Assembly: GCF_031456295.1 (NCBI RefSeq)
Contig: NZ_JAVDUJ010000001.1
Location: forward strand, 1,674,001-1,738,000
DNA: 64,000 nt
Direction of reading: 5' to 3'
DNA from: Arcanobacterium_A hippocoleae
GTDB lineage: Bacteria; Actinomycetota; Actinomycetes; Actinomycetales; Actinomycetaceae
Shown: piece after piece, positions 43,181 to 53,196 of the stretch
Layout: the number at the start of each line of letters is the position of its first letter
Numbering within the stretch: position 1 is the first letter of the stretch
The notes under the pieces: generated by a model
What the model was told of the DNA's origin: nothing
Databases searched by the model: none
What the model saw: only the letters and a program-made list of their open reading frames with translations
Position numbers and translations under genes: made by a program

Positions 43181-44971
43181 ATGAAAGCGAAAGGGTTTAA
43201 GCGCACTCTTGCCGCTGCCGTTACCGGTGTAGCGCTGATGGGCTCATCCATGGCAGCCTTTGGTGCACCGCCACAGCCGGATCCAACTCCGAAGGCGCCT
43301 TGGGTTCAAGGTGAAGATAGCCGCACTGGCTCAATTACGATTCATAAGTATGAAGTGGGCGATAAGATCAATGCGACCAATGACGGGCGTGAGATTAAAG
43401 GAGATGCGCTTGCGAATCAAACTAAGCTCAATGGTGTTAAATACAAGGTTACTAAAGTAACATCAATTGATAAAGCGCCTGGCAATAATGTAACTCTAGA
43501 TTTGACTAAGTATAAGGATTGGAATGAACTTGCAACTTTGGTGAATAAGTTGAACAAGGATCCCAATTCTGCAGATGTACATTTGGAGCAAACCAGTAAA
43601 GAGTGTACAACGGGCGATACGGCACAATCTCCTGGTGAATGTAAAGTAGATAATCTCACGATTGGTTTCTATAAGGTAGAAGAAATCGATGTCTCAAAAG
43701 CAAAGCGAGAAAATGAACAAACTTTGCTGAGCGGTTTGACTAAAGCTGCCCCATTCTATATGACGCTGCCAATGGCGATTACCAAGGATCCTGCAACCAC
43801 TGCGGATGGCGACAAAACTGCAAACTTTCTTTATACCACGCATATCTACCCAAAGAATCAAGTTGCTAAGGCAACCAAGAGCTTCGTAGATGAGCACAAG
43901 GGTGTGACACAGCCAGGTGATAATGTGGAATATCAAGTTAAAGCCACAATTAATAGCGATAACGCAGACACTCTCAAAGGATTTGCAATCTACGATCAAC
44001 CAAGTACACATCTCTTTGCGCCAGTTGATCCACCAGCTGCAGTGGGTAATGATAATGCAGCAGAGACTGTGAAAAAGGTAGAAGTACTGAATAAAAACGG
44101 TATCGTGATGCAAGAGCAGACCTTCTCTTCTCCAGATGATTACAAAGTAATTTATGCTGATAGCTGGAGTGATAAGAACGCTACAGCTCCCAATAAGACC
44201 GTTTTTGTGAAGTTCACCGATGCTGGTTTGAAAAAGTTAGCCGCTGCAAAGAAAGCAGATCCTAAAGCGGAAGCCAGTGTCACCTTCAAGTTTACCCTTG
44301 ATCCGCAAACTGCAGCAGGTACGGAAGTTACCAATGAAGGTGGTTTCATTCTAGGTAAGGCAACCGATCCATGGGGCGGCAATGAAAATGATCCAGAGCC
44401 ACCACAGAATCCAGAAGACACAGTGCCAAATGATCCAAGTGATGATCCGAGCTTAAAATTCGATAACTTCGTGCTCACCAAGAAAGATAAAGCAACAGAT
44501 AAAGTTCTTAAAGGTGCAGAATTCTATCTCTTTGATGCAAATAATGAAGTAGCGGCAAAGAAGTGTGCAGAAGATGCAGCTGTAAACGTAGCAGACTGCA
44601 ATAAGGCACTGAAGTTTGGTGATAATAGTGCGAAGAAGTTTATCACCGAGCAGGATGGTACCTTCAAACAAAATCTGGTGAATGGCGTGTACTATCTCGT
44701 TGAAGTAAAGGCTCCGGCAAACTACATTTTGCCATTCGAGCCACAAAAGATTGACATCAAGAAAACGGTAGGCGGCAACTACAACTTCACTGCAACCGCA
44801 TATAACGTCTCTGTTGCTAGTGGCGATGAAGGTAGCTGGTTCACCCTCCCAACCACCGGTTCTACTGGTGTAGTGCTTATCGTGCTCATCGGTGCAGCGC
44901 TCATTACCGCCGGTGCTGTGATCTTCTTCGTGGCAAGCAAGCGCCGCAAGGAAGAAGAAGCAGTAGCATAA
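43181..44971 (+). CDS. SpaH/EbpB-type LPXTG major pilin
   Basis: The 596-residue shaft pilin is expected to polymerise through a sortase C isopeptide bond. It has a signal peptide (LAAAVTGVALMGSSMAAFG), the N-domain opening GSITIHKYEVG, the pilin motif HIYPKN near residue 223 with its cross-linking Lys, a middle domain, and a C-terminal CnaB-like domain (FVLTKKDKATDKVLKGAEFYLF) with the E-box YYLVEVKAPANY near 504. LPTTG at ~556 is followed by a helix and a KRRK tail. AAAGGA precedes the ATG. An AGTTCA/TGAACT inverted repeat (43136-43156) lies just upstream. A GC-rich hairpin separates it from the sortase gene. Confidence 0.95.
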   Translation: MKAKGFKRTLAAAVTGVALMGSSMAAFGAPPQPDPTPKAPWVQGEDSRTGSITIHKYEVGDKINATNDGREIKGDALANQTKLNGVKYKVTKVTSIDKAPGNNVTLDLTKYKDWNELATLVNKLNKDPNSADVHLEQTSKECTTGDTAQSPGECKVDNLTIGFYKVEEIDVSKAKRENEQTLLSGLTKAAPFYMTLPMAITKDPATTADGDKTANFLYTTHIYPKNQVAKATKSFVDEHKGVTQPGDNVEYQVKATINSDNADTLKGFAIYDQPSTHLFAPVDPPAAVGNDNAAETVKKVEVLNKNGIVMQEQTFSSPDDYKVIYADSWSDKNATAPNKTVFVKFTDAGLKKLAAAKKADPKAEASVTFKFTLDPQTAAGTEVTNEGGFILGKATDPWGGNENDPEPPQNPEDTVPNDPSDDPSLKFDNFVLTKKDKATDKVLKGAEFYLFDANNEVAAKKCAEDAAVNVADCNKALKFGDNSAKKFITEQDGTFKQNLVNGVYYLVEVKAPANYILPFEPQKIDIKKTVGGNYNFTATAYNVSVASGDEGSWFTLPTTGSTGVVLIVLIGAALITAGAVIFFVASKRRKEEEAVA

Positions 44972-44993
44972 GCTACTTTCAAAACTAAATAAC

Positions 44994-45031
44994 CTGGAGG
45001 CGGAACGGGATCAAATCCGTTCCGCCTCCAG
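44994..45031 (+). terminator. Intra-operon hairpin, pilin 1/sortase 1
   Basis: A 15-bp stem (44994-45008 with 45017-45031), 8-base loop, no U-tract. A partial terminator here would keep sortase levels below pilin levels. Confidence 0.7.
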
Positions 45032-45083
45032 ACCGTCAAAAGCAAAACTATCAGCCAAACAATGCTGCAAAAAAGAGGCAATC

Positions 45084-46193
45084 TTGAGCAAAGATCTTTA
45101 CCACCAAATCTTCTCCGCCGAAAGCCCCGAAGAAACTTCGGAAATGCTTGCCGAAAACACAAATAATGCAGCAGCAAACCACACAAGCACACCATCCCGC
45201 AGCCCCCACCGGATTGGCAGACACGCAAAAATCACTACCAGCACTGCAAATACGGAAAACACGCTGCAAGATGTAACCCAAGATCCGGCAGAGCCAAAAA
45301 AGCGCCGCTGGAAAATCGACTGGCCCGTCACCCTCGCCGTTACCGTGGTGCTCCTAGGGATCATCCTCATCAGCTATCCGGTGATTTCAAGCGTCTGGAA
45401 CAACGATGTACAGCGCCGAAGCGTAGAAACATACGAAAAATTCGTGAAAAATACGCCCGTCCAAGAACGCCAAACCGCACTAAAAACCGCCCAAGAATAC
45501 AATGCAAAGATCGACGGAGTACCCGTCTTTGAACCCCGCCTTTCGTTCGTGCGCGGCTACCAAGAATATCAAGACTACCTGCGCCTCCTCCACAGCGGTG
45601 ACGGCACGATGGCAGCCCTCGAAATCCCGAAAATCAACTTAAAACTACCGATATACCACGGCACAGACGACGCCACCCTCCGCCGCGGATTAGGGCATCT
45701 CTACGGCTCAGACCTGCCAGTCGGCGGGCAAACCCGCCACTCCGTGATCACCGGACACACCGGAATGGTAAATGCCACCCTCTTCGACCGTCTGATCGAA
45801 CTACGCAAAGGCGACGAATTCTTCATCAAAGTCCAAGGCGAAGAACTCGGCTACAAAGTAAGCCAAATCAAAACCGTCACGCCAAAAGAAACCTCCACAC
45901 TTGTGCGGGTAAAAGGACGCGACCTCGTCACATTAATCACCTGCACCCCATACGGAATAAATTCCCATCGCCTCCTGATCACTGCCGAACGAGTAATTCC
46001 AACACCAAAAAATACGGGTGCCAGCGGCACGCCATTACCAAGCTGGATGTGGTTCTTAGTAGCAGGCGTACTGATCGGCTGCCTCGTACTCGGAAGAATG
46101 ATCTGGCTACTACTCAAATTCAAACGCGAAAAGCGTGAAAAACGTGAAAAGCGCGAAAATTACGCAAATACGAATCCAACAAACACTCGGTAA
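45084..46193 (+). CDS. Class C (pilus) sortase
   Basis: The 369-residue transpeptidase should polymerise the upstream pilins. It has a ~75-residue cytoplasmic tail, an N-terminal helix (VTLAVTVVLLGIILISYPVI), the sortase fold with LEIPKINLKLPIYHG, the catalytic His in HSVITGHTGM (about residue 222), the catalytic Cys in TLITCTPYGINSHRLL (about 285) and the Arg nine residues later. A second helix and a highly charged KREKREKRE tail close it, as in class C enzymes. A lid motif is not obvious, though RLSFVRGYQEYQDYL occupies its place. TTG start with AGAGG upstream. Confidence 0.94.
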   Translation: MSKDLYHQIFSAESPEETSEMLAENTNNAAANHTSTPSRSPHRIGRHAKITTSTANTENTLQDVTQDPAEPKKRRWKIDWPVTLAVTVVLLGIILISYPVISSVWNNDVQRRSVETYEKFVKNTPVQERQTALKTAQEYNAKIDGVPVFEPRLSFVRGYQEYQDYLRLLHSGDGTMAALEIPKINLKLPIYHGTDDATLRRGLGHLYGSDLPVGGQTRHSVITGHTGMVNATLFDRLIELRKGDEFFIKVQGEELGYKVSQIKTVTPKETSTLVRVKGRDLVTLITCTPYGINSHRLLITAERVIPTPKNTGASGTPLPSWMWFLVAGVLIGCLVLGRMIWLLLKFKREKREKREKRENYANTNPTNTR

Positions 46194-46360
46194 AGCTGCA
46201 CATAATTTGCGCCGAATCAGGAGCAAAAGCTACACTACACGCCGAAAAAATCAGATCAGAGAATGCACCAGCAAAAGCTGGATCAGGAACTAAAAAACTA
46301 GCTCAGAAAAGGTCTAAAGCCCCTCAAGCACTTTTCGCCCCCTTGATAGGATAGCGGAAC

Positions 46361-46383
46361 TGTCAGACAACTGACGTCTGACA
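46361..46383. promoter_or_regulatory. Inverted repeat upstream of the sialidase gene
   Basis: TGTCAGAC-N7-GTCTGACA lies 39 bases before the ATG, downstream of a -35-like TTGATA (46343-46348). Candidate operator or stem-loop in the 5' UTR. Confidence 0.45.
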
Positions 46384-46421
46384 CATTACGCAATGAAGCG
46401 GAAAATACGAAAGGTGCAAAG

Positions 46422-49400
46422 ATGCTCCAAATTTTGAATACGCGAAGAAAATTCTCGCGTTTTGTCGCCTTAATTGGCGTTGCGATTATCGGCAGTGCCG
46501 GAATGCTGCCAACTGCGGCGATCGCAACAAATACAACTGAAGATACACCCACAGCAGCTGGTGCAGCTTCGCCACCGCCGCGCCCAGCAATATCAAGTTT
46601 TGAGGTGCAAAATCCTAAGGAAGGGGGATTTGCGGAAGGAGATACGATCAGGTTCCTCGTCACACTAAAAAACGATACGGAGAAAGCACGTGCATTTGGC
46701 ACACACAGCTCGAATCTCACGAATGCCACTTGCCGCTGGTGGAAGATCGCGCCAAATGAAACAAAACGAGATTGCACAATGCCATATCACAAGGTAACTG
46801 CGCAAGACGTCGCACTTGGCTCATTCACCCCGCGAATCACCTGGATTATGCGCGATAGTGCATCGCATTCTGCCGCTGGAGTGAACCTTGCCGAAACCGT
46901 TGGCGAACCGATTCCGGTAGCTGCAAAAGTAGCAGAAATTTCAGCCCTGACAATTACCTCAGGTACCGGGAAAACCGCCTACAAGGTCGGTGATAAATTC
47001 GGCTACGAATTTACGATCAACTCACTTTCCAAAGCACAAATCACGATCACCGGCGCGCAATGCCAAAAACAAGTGCTTACACCAGGTGAGAATACCCGCT
47101 GCACCGGAAGCTACACAGTAAATGCTGCGGATTTACAGCGCGGATCAGCAGAAATAGTTGCCACAGCAACCGTTGCGGATGCACGCCGTCTTGTAAACCT
47201 CAGCAAATCTACACAAGTAGCTGTGCCCCGAATTTGGGAGCAAGCCACAGGATTCAAAGCCTTCAACGCCGATCCGCGCCTCGCCCCCGAAATCTCTGAA
47301 CTAACCTATATTGACCGGCACACGGATCAATACAATATTCGGATTCCGGCACTCACCACAGATTCCAATGGAGATCTGATCGCTGCATACGATTTGCGCC
47401 CACTGGGAGGTCAGATCCGGCAAGGCGGAGATTCGCCAAACGAAAATTCGATCGTGCAACGCCGCTCCACCGATCAAGGAAAAAACTGGGGGCCACGTAC
47501 CGTGATCGCACAAGGGAAAGTTGCCGGTGCAGGCGAGCGCTATGGCTGGTCTGATCCGTCATACGTGGTTGATCATACAACTGGAGAAATTTTTGCTTTC
47601 TTCGTTGGATCATTAGACGCAGGCTTTGGCTACAATCCAAACTATGCAATGAATCCTGACGGTACAGTAAATATTCATCACCGCAGTGCAATGAATTTTA
47701 CAGTCGCCAATTCCAAAGACAACGGGCATACCTGGCAGCGGCGCACAATCACCAACGAAGTACTCGGATCGCGTGCGACACAGGTGCGTGGATGTTTCGC
47801 CACCTCTGGAGCGGGAATCCAAAAAATGCATGAACCGCATAAGGACCGGCTCATCCAGCAAGCTGCCTGCCTTTTCCCCAATGGGCGGTTCAAAGCCCTC
47901 TCCATATTTTCAGATGATCACGGGAAAACCTGGCAAAGCGGCGAATTCGTATCTGATAGTGAAGGCGCCAATGGAAACTCATGGAACTTCGACGAAAACA
48001 AAGTGACAGAACTCTCCGACGGACGGCTGATGCTCAACTCGCGAATCCCGAAAGGCTCATACGGGCAAGGGTATCGCTTGACGGCGATCTCCAGCAACGG
48101 CGGAAAAACATGGGGTGAATACAAAATCGACCATGCGCTGCAAGATTCACAAAATAACGCACACCTAATGCGCGCCTTCCCAACAGCAAAAGCAGATACC
48201 CTCCGAGCAAAAGTATTGCTGTTTTCAAATACAAAACACCATTGGGAGCGCAAAGACGGGCATGTGTCGATGTCATATGACGACGGCAAAACCTGGCCGG
48301 TATCAAAACAAATCCGTACCGGCATGACCGGCTACACTGTGATGACCCCACAAAAAGACGGGAAGATCGGATTACTGATGGAACCTGCTGGATTTAACGA
48401 TATTGCTTATCTTAACTTCACCCTCCGATATTTGACGGATAATCTTCCGTTCGAGGCAGCGATCCCAGGTACACAAACGATCCGCATCGCTGACGGCACG
48501 CCAATGAATCCTGCCCAAATCACCGTCAACGGAAATGATCCAGTACTTGCCGATCACTTCGCCATCACCGGGCTTCCTGCTGGATTAGAATTTGATCCGC
48601 GCACCGGCACGATTACTGGCACGCCAAATCTGGGTAATGCTGCCGAGCAGCAAATAAACCTCCAGGTAACTTTTACGGAAGCAGACGATGGCACGGGAAT
48701 CCCCCGCCAGGCAACAGGGATAGTGAAGCTGACGATCCTCCCTGCAGGAGCAAACCCGAATGATTCAGCATGGAAAATACATAATCTTGCCACCGCAGAT
48801 TACCAGCAGCTGAAAGCGCGGCTACAAGATGAAAAACCAATGAATTGGCTTTTCACGGGTGATTCGATCACACACGGGGTAGTGCACAGCAATGGTTTGA
48901 AGCGCTTCTCGGAATATTTTGAAGATGTGCTCCGCACGCATTCCATCCTCTGCCAAAATCGGAGTAAAGATGTAGTGCTCAATACCGGAGTTTCTTCCGC
49001 AACCTCATCGTGGATGGCACAATACTGGGATAGTTTCGTAGCGCAGCGGAATGCGGATGTAGTATTTATCACCTATGGAATGAACGACGGACGTGCCAAT
49101 AAACCCGTCACAGATCTTGCGCAATTCAAGACGAATCTCAGCACAGCAATAGACAAGATCCGGGAATCTGGTGCCATCCCAATTCTGATGACGCAAAATG
49201 ATACCCGCCAAGCTCAGGCAAATAAAAACCTGAGCCCATACTTTGCGGCAGAACGTGAAATGGCACGAGCAAAGCATGTGATGATGATCGATTACAATTC
49301 GTGGTGGCAAGAAAACGGCGATGGCGGTGCAAACACGGCATGGATGAATGACGATCTGCACCCGAACCAAATCGGGCACCTCAATTGGGCAAAATTTATT

Positions 49401-51311
49401 TTGCAGGAATTGGGATTAGCTAAAGACGCGCGATTAATGGCAACAGCGCAGGCGCAAGTACCTGCCAGCGGCACAACCGTCAAGACGAGGATTCAATCCT
49501 TCGCGGGTGCTTCCGGGCTTAGCATCAACGGCTTAAAATACGCTCCGAAAAAGAATTTTGACGGCTCGGCGGCAGATCAAATAACTGCGGGCGTGCCGGA
49601 AAATACGGCAGCGAATAATGGCAATATTACTGTGCGATTCCGCATGGATGAGGCCCGTAACGGGGTGAACTATGTGCTTGCCGCGCTTGAAGATGAACAG
49701 TCGGCGAAGGTAGTTACCGTTGGCGTGTATAACGGTGAAATCCGGGTCGGGCGCGATCTGGGCAACGGGCAAAATTATGGATACTACACGCGCGGAGGGG
49801 CAAATCCCGGTGACGGAAACTTCCATATTGCATCAATCAATTATGGGCAAAACGGTTTAACGATTTATCTTGACGGGCAAAAACTTGCTCCGATTTCCGG
49901 ATGGACCCAGCCGCCGTCGTTCTTTGCAGCAGACAAGCTCACAGTAGGCGGATTTGGGCGCTCCTATTCGGCGGGGCAAACATTCTCGCATTTGAAAGGG
50001 GCGATCGATTACGTTGAAGTCTACGGGCAAAATCTTACCGAGGAGCAGATTGCTTCACTCGGGAATGATGCAGCTCCGGTTGCTGCGCAGTTGCGAAATC
50101 TTTACGCAAGTACTCAGCCGCAAATGTGGGCATTCCTGGGAGGCGCCACAACTCAAGGCACATTGCCAGAAATTTCGGCAAAGAATTACGTGCAAGCATT
50201 CGAGGAAGTAGTTCGCTGGGAATACCGCAGCAACCCAGCAGGGATGCGCATGAAATTCGTGCAAAATGCAGGGCTGAATGGATTATCGGCGAAAGATTTG
50301 CTTGCGCGATATGATGCGGTGATTGCTGCGCAAAATCCGAATGTAATGGTGATTTCCCCGGATGTGAAATTCAAGAACAAACTGGTGGAAACTTCCGTGG
50401 CTGATTTTACCGCACACATTTTAGCGCTCGTGGAAAAAGCTACGGCAGCCAATACCTACGTGATCTTGATGAGCCCGGCACAGCTCGGAGCAGATATCGC
50501 TGAGTATGCGCAGGCACTAAAGCAGATCGCGGCAGAAAAGAAACTGACCTACGTGGACGGGTATGAATGGCTTGCTGCTGTGGCGGCAAACAATGCTAGT
50601 GGGGTAGTTGCGCAAGAATGGTTTGATGCAAATTCATTCATGCGGGCAAAAGGGCAAATCGAACTGGCGAAGCACTTCATGGGTGTGATCCAGATGCTTC
50701 CTGAGAATCTTGGTACTTCCAAGATTTGGGCATTGAATTACGACGGCGACGGCACGCCCGCTACGCTAAACGTGCCTGATTACCGGCAGGGGGAGTGCCC
50801 CTCAGAAAATCCGGTGCAGCCTGATGTAAACCCGGGGCAGCCTGGTGGAACTCCAGATCAGCCGGGTGGGGATGTAGATCAGCCGGGTGCGGATCCGGCA
50901 CAGCCTGGTGGGAATGTAGATCAGCCGGGTGCGGATCCAGTGCAGCCTGATGTAAATCCAGTGCAACCTGGTGGGGATCAGGCACAGCCTGATGTAAACC
51001 CGGCACAGCCGGGCGGAACTCCAGATCAGCCGGGTGTGGATCCGGCACAGCCGGGCGGGAAGATCGGATCGAGCGAAGCTACGAAGCCGGAGCAGAAACT
51101 GAATCTAAGCATTGCCCCGATACCGTCGCTAACCTTGCCGGACCAGCATTATACTCATCCGAAACAAGAACTGGCTGCAAGCGGATCCGCAATCTGGCCA
51201 GTAATTCCGGCGCTGCTGCTCATGCTTGGGACGGGCATGATGCTCACCTTGCAGCTGCGTTGGAAAGATCAACGCAGACGAGGTGGAAATTGCGCTAGTA
51301 AATCAGCATAA
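46422..51311 (+). CDS. Secreted sialidase with SGNH esterase and LamG domains
   Basis: The 1629-residue surface enzyme has a signal peptide (VALIGVAIIGSAGMLPTAAIA) and beta-rich N-terminal domains. A GH33 sialidase domain follows, with the FRIP-type motif YNIRIPALT near 303 and Asp boxes STDQGKNWG (~348), SKDNGHTW (~430), SDDHGKTW (~497), SSNGGKTWG (~558) and SYDDGKTW (~617). An Ig-like domain (~690-785) leads to an SGNH esterase with GDSITHG (~812), YGMND (~885) and DDLHPNQ (~975). A LamG-like domain spans ~1046-1212. A second SGNH-like unit (~1225-1435) has lost Ser and His. Then come ~80 residues of Pro-Gly-Gln-Asp repeats and LAASG before a terminal helix with a basic tail. It probably releases and de-O-acetylates sialic acid from host glycans. 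Confidence 0.93.
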   Translation: MLQILNTRRKFSRFVALIGVAIIGSAGMLPTAAIATNTTEDTPTAAGAASPPPRPAISSFEVQNPKEGGFAEGDTIRFLVTLKNDTEKARAFGTHSSNLTNATCRWWKIAPNETKRDCTMPYHKVTAQDVALGSFTPRITWIMRDSASHSAAGVNLAETVGEPIPVAAKVAEISALTITSGTGKTAYKVGDKFGYEFTINSLSKAQITITGAQCQKQVLTPGENTRCTGSYTVNAADLQRGSAEIVATATVADARRLVNLSKSTQVAVPRIWEQATGFKAFNADPRLAPEISELTYIDRHTDQYNIRIPALTTDSNGDLIAAYDLRPLGGQIRQGGDSPNENSIVQRRSTDQGKNWGPRTVIAQGKVAGAGERYGWSDPSYVVDHTTGEIFAFFVGSLDAGFGYNPNYAMNPDGTVNIHHRSAMNFTVANSKDNGHTWQRRTITNEVLGSRATQVRGCFATSGAGIQKMHEPHKDRLIQQAACLFPNGRFKALSIFSDDHGKTWQSGEFVSDSEGANGNSWNFDENKVTELSDGRLMLNSRIPKGSYGQGYRLTAISSNGGKTWGEYKIDHALQDSQNNAHLMRAFPTAKADTLRAKVLLFSNTKHHWERKDGHVSMSYDDGKTWPVSKQIRTGMTGYTVMTPQKDGKIGLLMEPAGFNDIAYLNFTLRYLTDNLPFEAAIPGTQTIRIADGTPMNPAQITVNGNDPVLADHFAITGLPAGLEFDPRTGTITGTPNLGNAAEQQINLQVTFTEADDGTGIPRQATGIVKLTILPAGANPNDSAWKIHNLATADYQQLKARLQDEKPMNWLFTGDSITHGVVHSNGLKRFSEYFEDVLRTHSILCQNRSKDVVLNTGVSSATSSWMAQYWDSFVAQRNADVVFITYGMNDGRANKPVTDLAQFKTNLSTAIDKIRESGAIPILMTQNDTRQAQANKNLSPYFAAEREMARAKHVMMIDYNSWWQENGDGGANTAWMNDDLHPNQIGHLNWAKFILQELGLAKDARLMATAQAQVPASGTTVKTRIQSFAGASGLSINGLKYAPKKNFDGSAADQITAGVPENTAANNGNITVRFRMDEARNGVNYVLAALEDEQSAKVVTVGVYNGEIRVGRDLGNGQNYGYYTRGGANPGDGNFHIASINYGQNGLTIYLDGQKLAPISGWTQPPSFFAADKLTVGGFGRSYSAGQTFSHLKGAIDYVEVYGQNLTEEQIASLGNDAAPVAAQLRNLYASTQPQMWAFLGGATTQGTLPEISAKNYVQAFEEVVRWEYRSNPAGMRMKFVQNAGLNGLSAKDLLARYDAVIAAQNPNVMVISPDVKFKNKLVETSVADFTAHILALVEKATAANTYVILMSPAQLGADIAEYAQALKQIAAEKKLTYVDGYEWLAAVAANNASGVVAQEWFDANSFMRAKGQIELAKHFMGVIQMLPENLGTSKIWALNYDGDGTPATLNVPDYRQGECPSENPVQPDVNPGQPGGTPDQPGGDVDQPGADPAQPGGNVDQPGADPVQPDVNPVQPGGDQAQPDVNPAQPGGTPDQPGVDPAQPGGKIGSSEATKPEQKLNLSIAPIPSLTLPDQHYTHPKQELAASGSAIWPVIPALLLMLGTGMMLTLQLRWKDQRRRGGNCASKSA
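50810..51060 (+). repeat. Pro/Gly/Gln/Asp-rich repeat in the sialidase stalk
   Basis: Roughly 250 bases of imperfect units of 24-27 bases (variants of QPGGNVDQPGADP and QPDVNPVQPGG). It probably spans the cell wall and may vary in copy number. Confidence 0.85.
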
Positions 51312-51360
51312 AACGTTTCCAGATCCTGCGCAGATATCGTAAGATAGAAGCGATAAAGTG

Positions 51361-51402
51361 AAATGAGGCGAGCGCCGGATTTGCACGGCCTCGCCTCATT
51401 TT
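51361..51402 (+). terminator. Sialidase terminator
   Basis: AAATGAGGCGAG (51361-51372) pairs with CTCGCCTCATTT, with an inner GCCG/CGGC stem, then TT. It lies 50 bases past the stop. The ~180 bases to the next start show no gene. Confidence 0.8.
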
Positions 51403-51586
51403 CGAAAACTGGAAACAAATGGAAACTCCTTGCCGCGCAATGCGTGTGCAATCGAAAATGAAACTACCAAGTTCAACGGTGAATCACAGTTGAACCCAGT
51501 GAATAAGCAGCGCAAATGCAAAGCTGGGAGCAGCCGTCAGCCGTTGAAAATCCAACTCCATACAAGAGAGAGTCAACGAGGACGGA

Positions 51587-53194
51587 ATGAAACTTTCGAT
51601 TGAAGGAATTCGCGATACTGCAAGCTACGAAGCAGCCGGCGTGGCACTGCCAACGTTTGATGTTGCACAAATGCAGGAAGCTGGCAAAGCAAACCCGCGT
51701 TGGGTACATATCGGCCCAGGAAATATTTTCCGTATTTTCACCGCGCGCGTAGCACACGATCTCCTAGCAGCAGGGCATCATTGGCCAATCGCTGGCGTGA
51801 TCCCGCTTGATCCAGCTGAACTTGATACCCAGCTTGCACCTTTCGATTTAATGACTCTCGGAGTCACCTTGAATCCAGACGGTAAGCGTGAAATGAAAGT
51901 CATCGCCGGGATGAGCGAAGTGGTCGCCACCCGTCGTGAAGCAGATTATGCGCGTTACCTTGAGCTGATGCGTGCGCAAAGCGTCACCCTGCTTTCCTTT
52001 ACAATCACCGAAAAAGGCTATGTGATTGAAGATTCATCTGGTGCACTGCAAGAATCTGTAGTTGCAGCATTTACAAAAGACCCACTCACCTATCATCCAA
52101 ATACGATGGTGCTGGTAGCAGCAGGGCTGTATGCACGTTTTACGGCAGGGGCTGCACCAATCACGCTGCTTTCCACCGATAATTTCTCGCATAACGGCGA
52201 TAAACTCCGCAAGTCCGTGCTCACAATCGTAGACGGATGGGTAGCTTCCGGAATGGCAAGTGCAGAATTCCGGGAATATGTAGCAGACGAGAGCCGGGTA
52301 GCATTCCCGATCTCCGTCATCGATAAGATTACGCCGCGCCCGAATCCGTCAATCGCCGCCGAACTTGCCGAGCTCGGATTCACTGATCTAGAAGTGCAGA
52401 CGGTTGGGCGTGCAGCATTCGCTGGTTTTGTAAACGCTGAGCCAACAGAATACCTGATCATTGAAGATAAGTTCGCAGCTGAGCGTCCGCCATTTGAAGA
52501 ATTTGGCGTGCACATCGTAGAACGCCAAGTGTGTGACGATTTTGAGAACATGAAGGTAACCACCTGCCTGAACCCGCTCCACACGGCACTTGCGATCTCC
52601 GGAATGCTCCTTGGCTTCCCAACGATCGATGCTGAAATGCGCGATGCGGCACTGGCAAAAATGGTCAACCGTCTTGGCAGTGAAGAAGGTCTGCCAGTAG
52701 TGGTAGATCCAAAGATCGTTACGCCGCAAGACTTCCTGCGTGAAGTACTTGAAGTACGCTTCCCGAATGAATACCTGCCAGATTCGCCAGCACGTATCGC
52801 GATGGATACTTCACAGAAACTCCCGATCCGTTTCGGCGAAACAATCAAGAAATATCAAAGCCGTGGAATGGATCTTGCGCAATTGCAAGTGATTCCGCTG
52901 GTTTATGCACTTTGGGCACGTTACCTGCTGGGTGTAGATGATCAAGGTGCCACGCTCGAACTTGCCTCCGATCCGCTGCTCGATGAGCTCACCGCACAAA
53001 TGAGTGCAATCAAGCTCGGCGAGAGCGATCAGCAGTTGATTCATACCACGCTTGCACCAATCTTTAGCAACCCGCAAATTTTCGGTGTAAACCTCTACGA
53101 CACCCCGCTAGCTGCGAAAGCCGAAGCACTATTTACTGAAATGATTACCGGAGCAGGCGCAGTACGCTCCACCATCGATAAGGAGATGAACTAA
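51587..53194 (+). CDS. uxuB: Mannitol dehydrogenase-family fructuronate reductase
   Basis: The 535-residue NAD-dependent enzyme belongs to the long-chain polyol dehydrogenases. WVHIGPGNIFRIF begins the Rossmann domain, and CLNPLHTALAISGMLLG carries the conserved N-x2-H. KLPIRFGETIKKY matches the family C-terminal domain. Mannitol, altronate and fructuronate enzymes share this fold; the place directly before uxuA and beside eda and kdgK makes D-fructuronate to D-mannonate the likely reaction. GAGGACGG precedes the ATG. It starts the four-gene uronate operon. Confidence 0.88.
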   Translation: MKLSIEGIRDTASYEAAGVALPTFDVAQMQEAGKANPRWVHIGPGNIFRIFTARVAHDLLAAGHHWPIAGVIPLDPAELDTQLAPFDLMTLGVTLNPDGKREMKVIAGMSEVVATRREADYARYLELMRAQSVTLLSFTITEKGYVIEDSSGALQESVVAAFTKDPLTYHPNTMVLVAAGLYARFTAGAAPITLLSTDNFSHNGDKLRKSVLTIVDGWVASGMASAEFREYVADESRVAFPISVIDKITPRPNPSIAAELAELGFTDLEVQTVGRAAFAGFVNAEPTEYLIIEDKFAAERPPFEEFGVHIVERQVCDDFENMKVTTCLNPLHTALAISGMLLGFPTIDAEMRDAALAKMVNRLGSEEGLPVVVDPKIVTPQDFLREVLEVRFPNEYLPDSPARIAMDTSQKLPIRFGETIKKYQSRGMDLAQLQVIPLVYALWARYLLGVDDQGATLELASDPLLDELTAQMSAIKLGESDQQLIHTTLAPIFSNPQIFGVNLYDTPLAAKAEALFTEMITGAGAVRSTIDKEMN

Positions 53195-53196
53195 AA

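Noticed and set aside
50761..51048. Minus-strand ORF with His/Pro-rich repeats
   Set aside because: It is the antisense shadow of the Pro/Gly repeat region of the sialidase.
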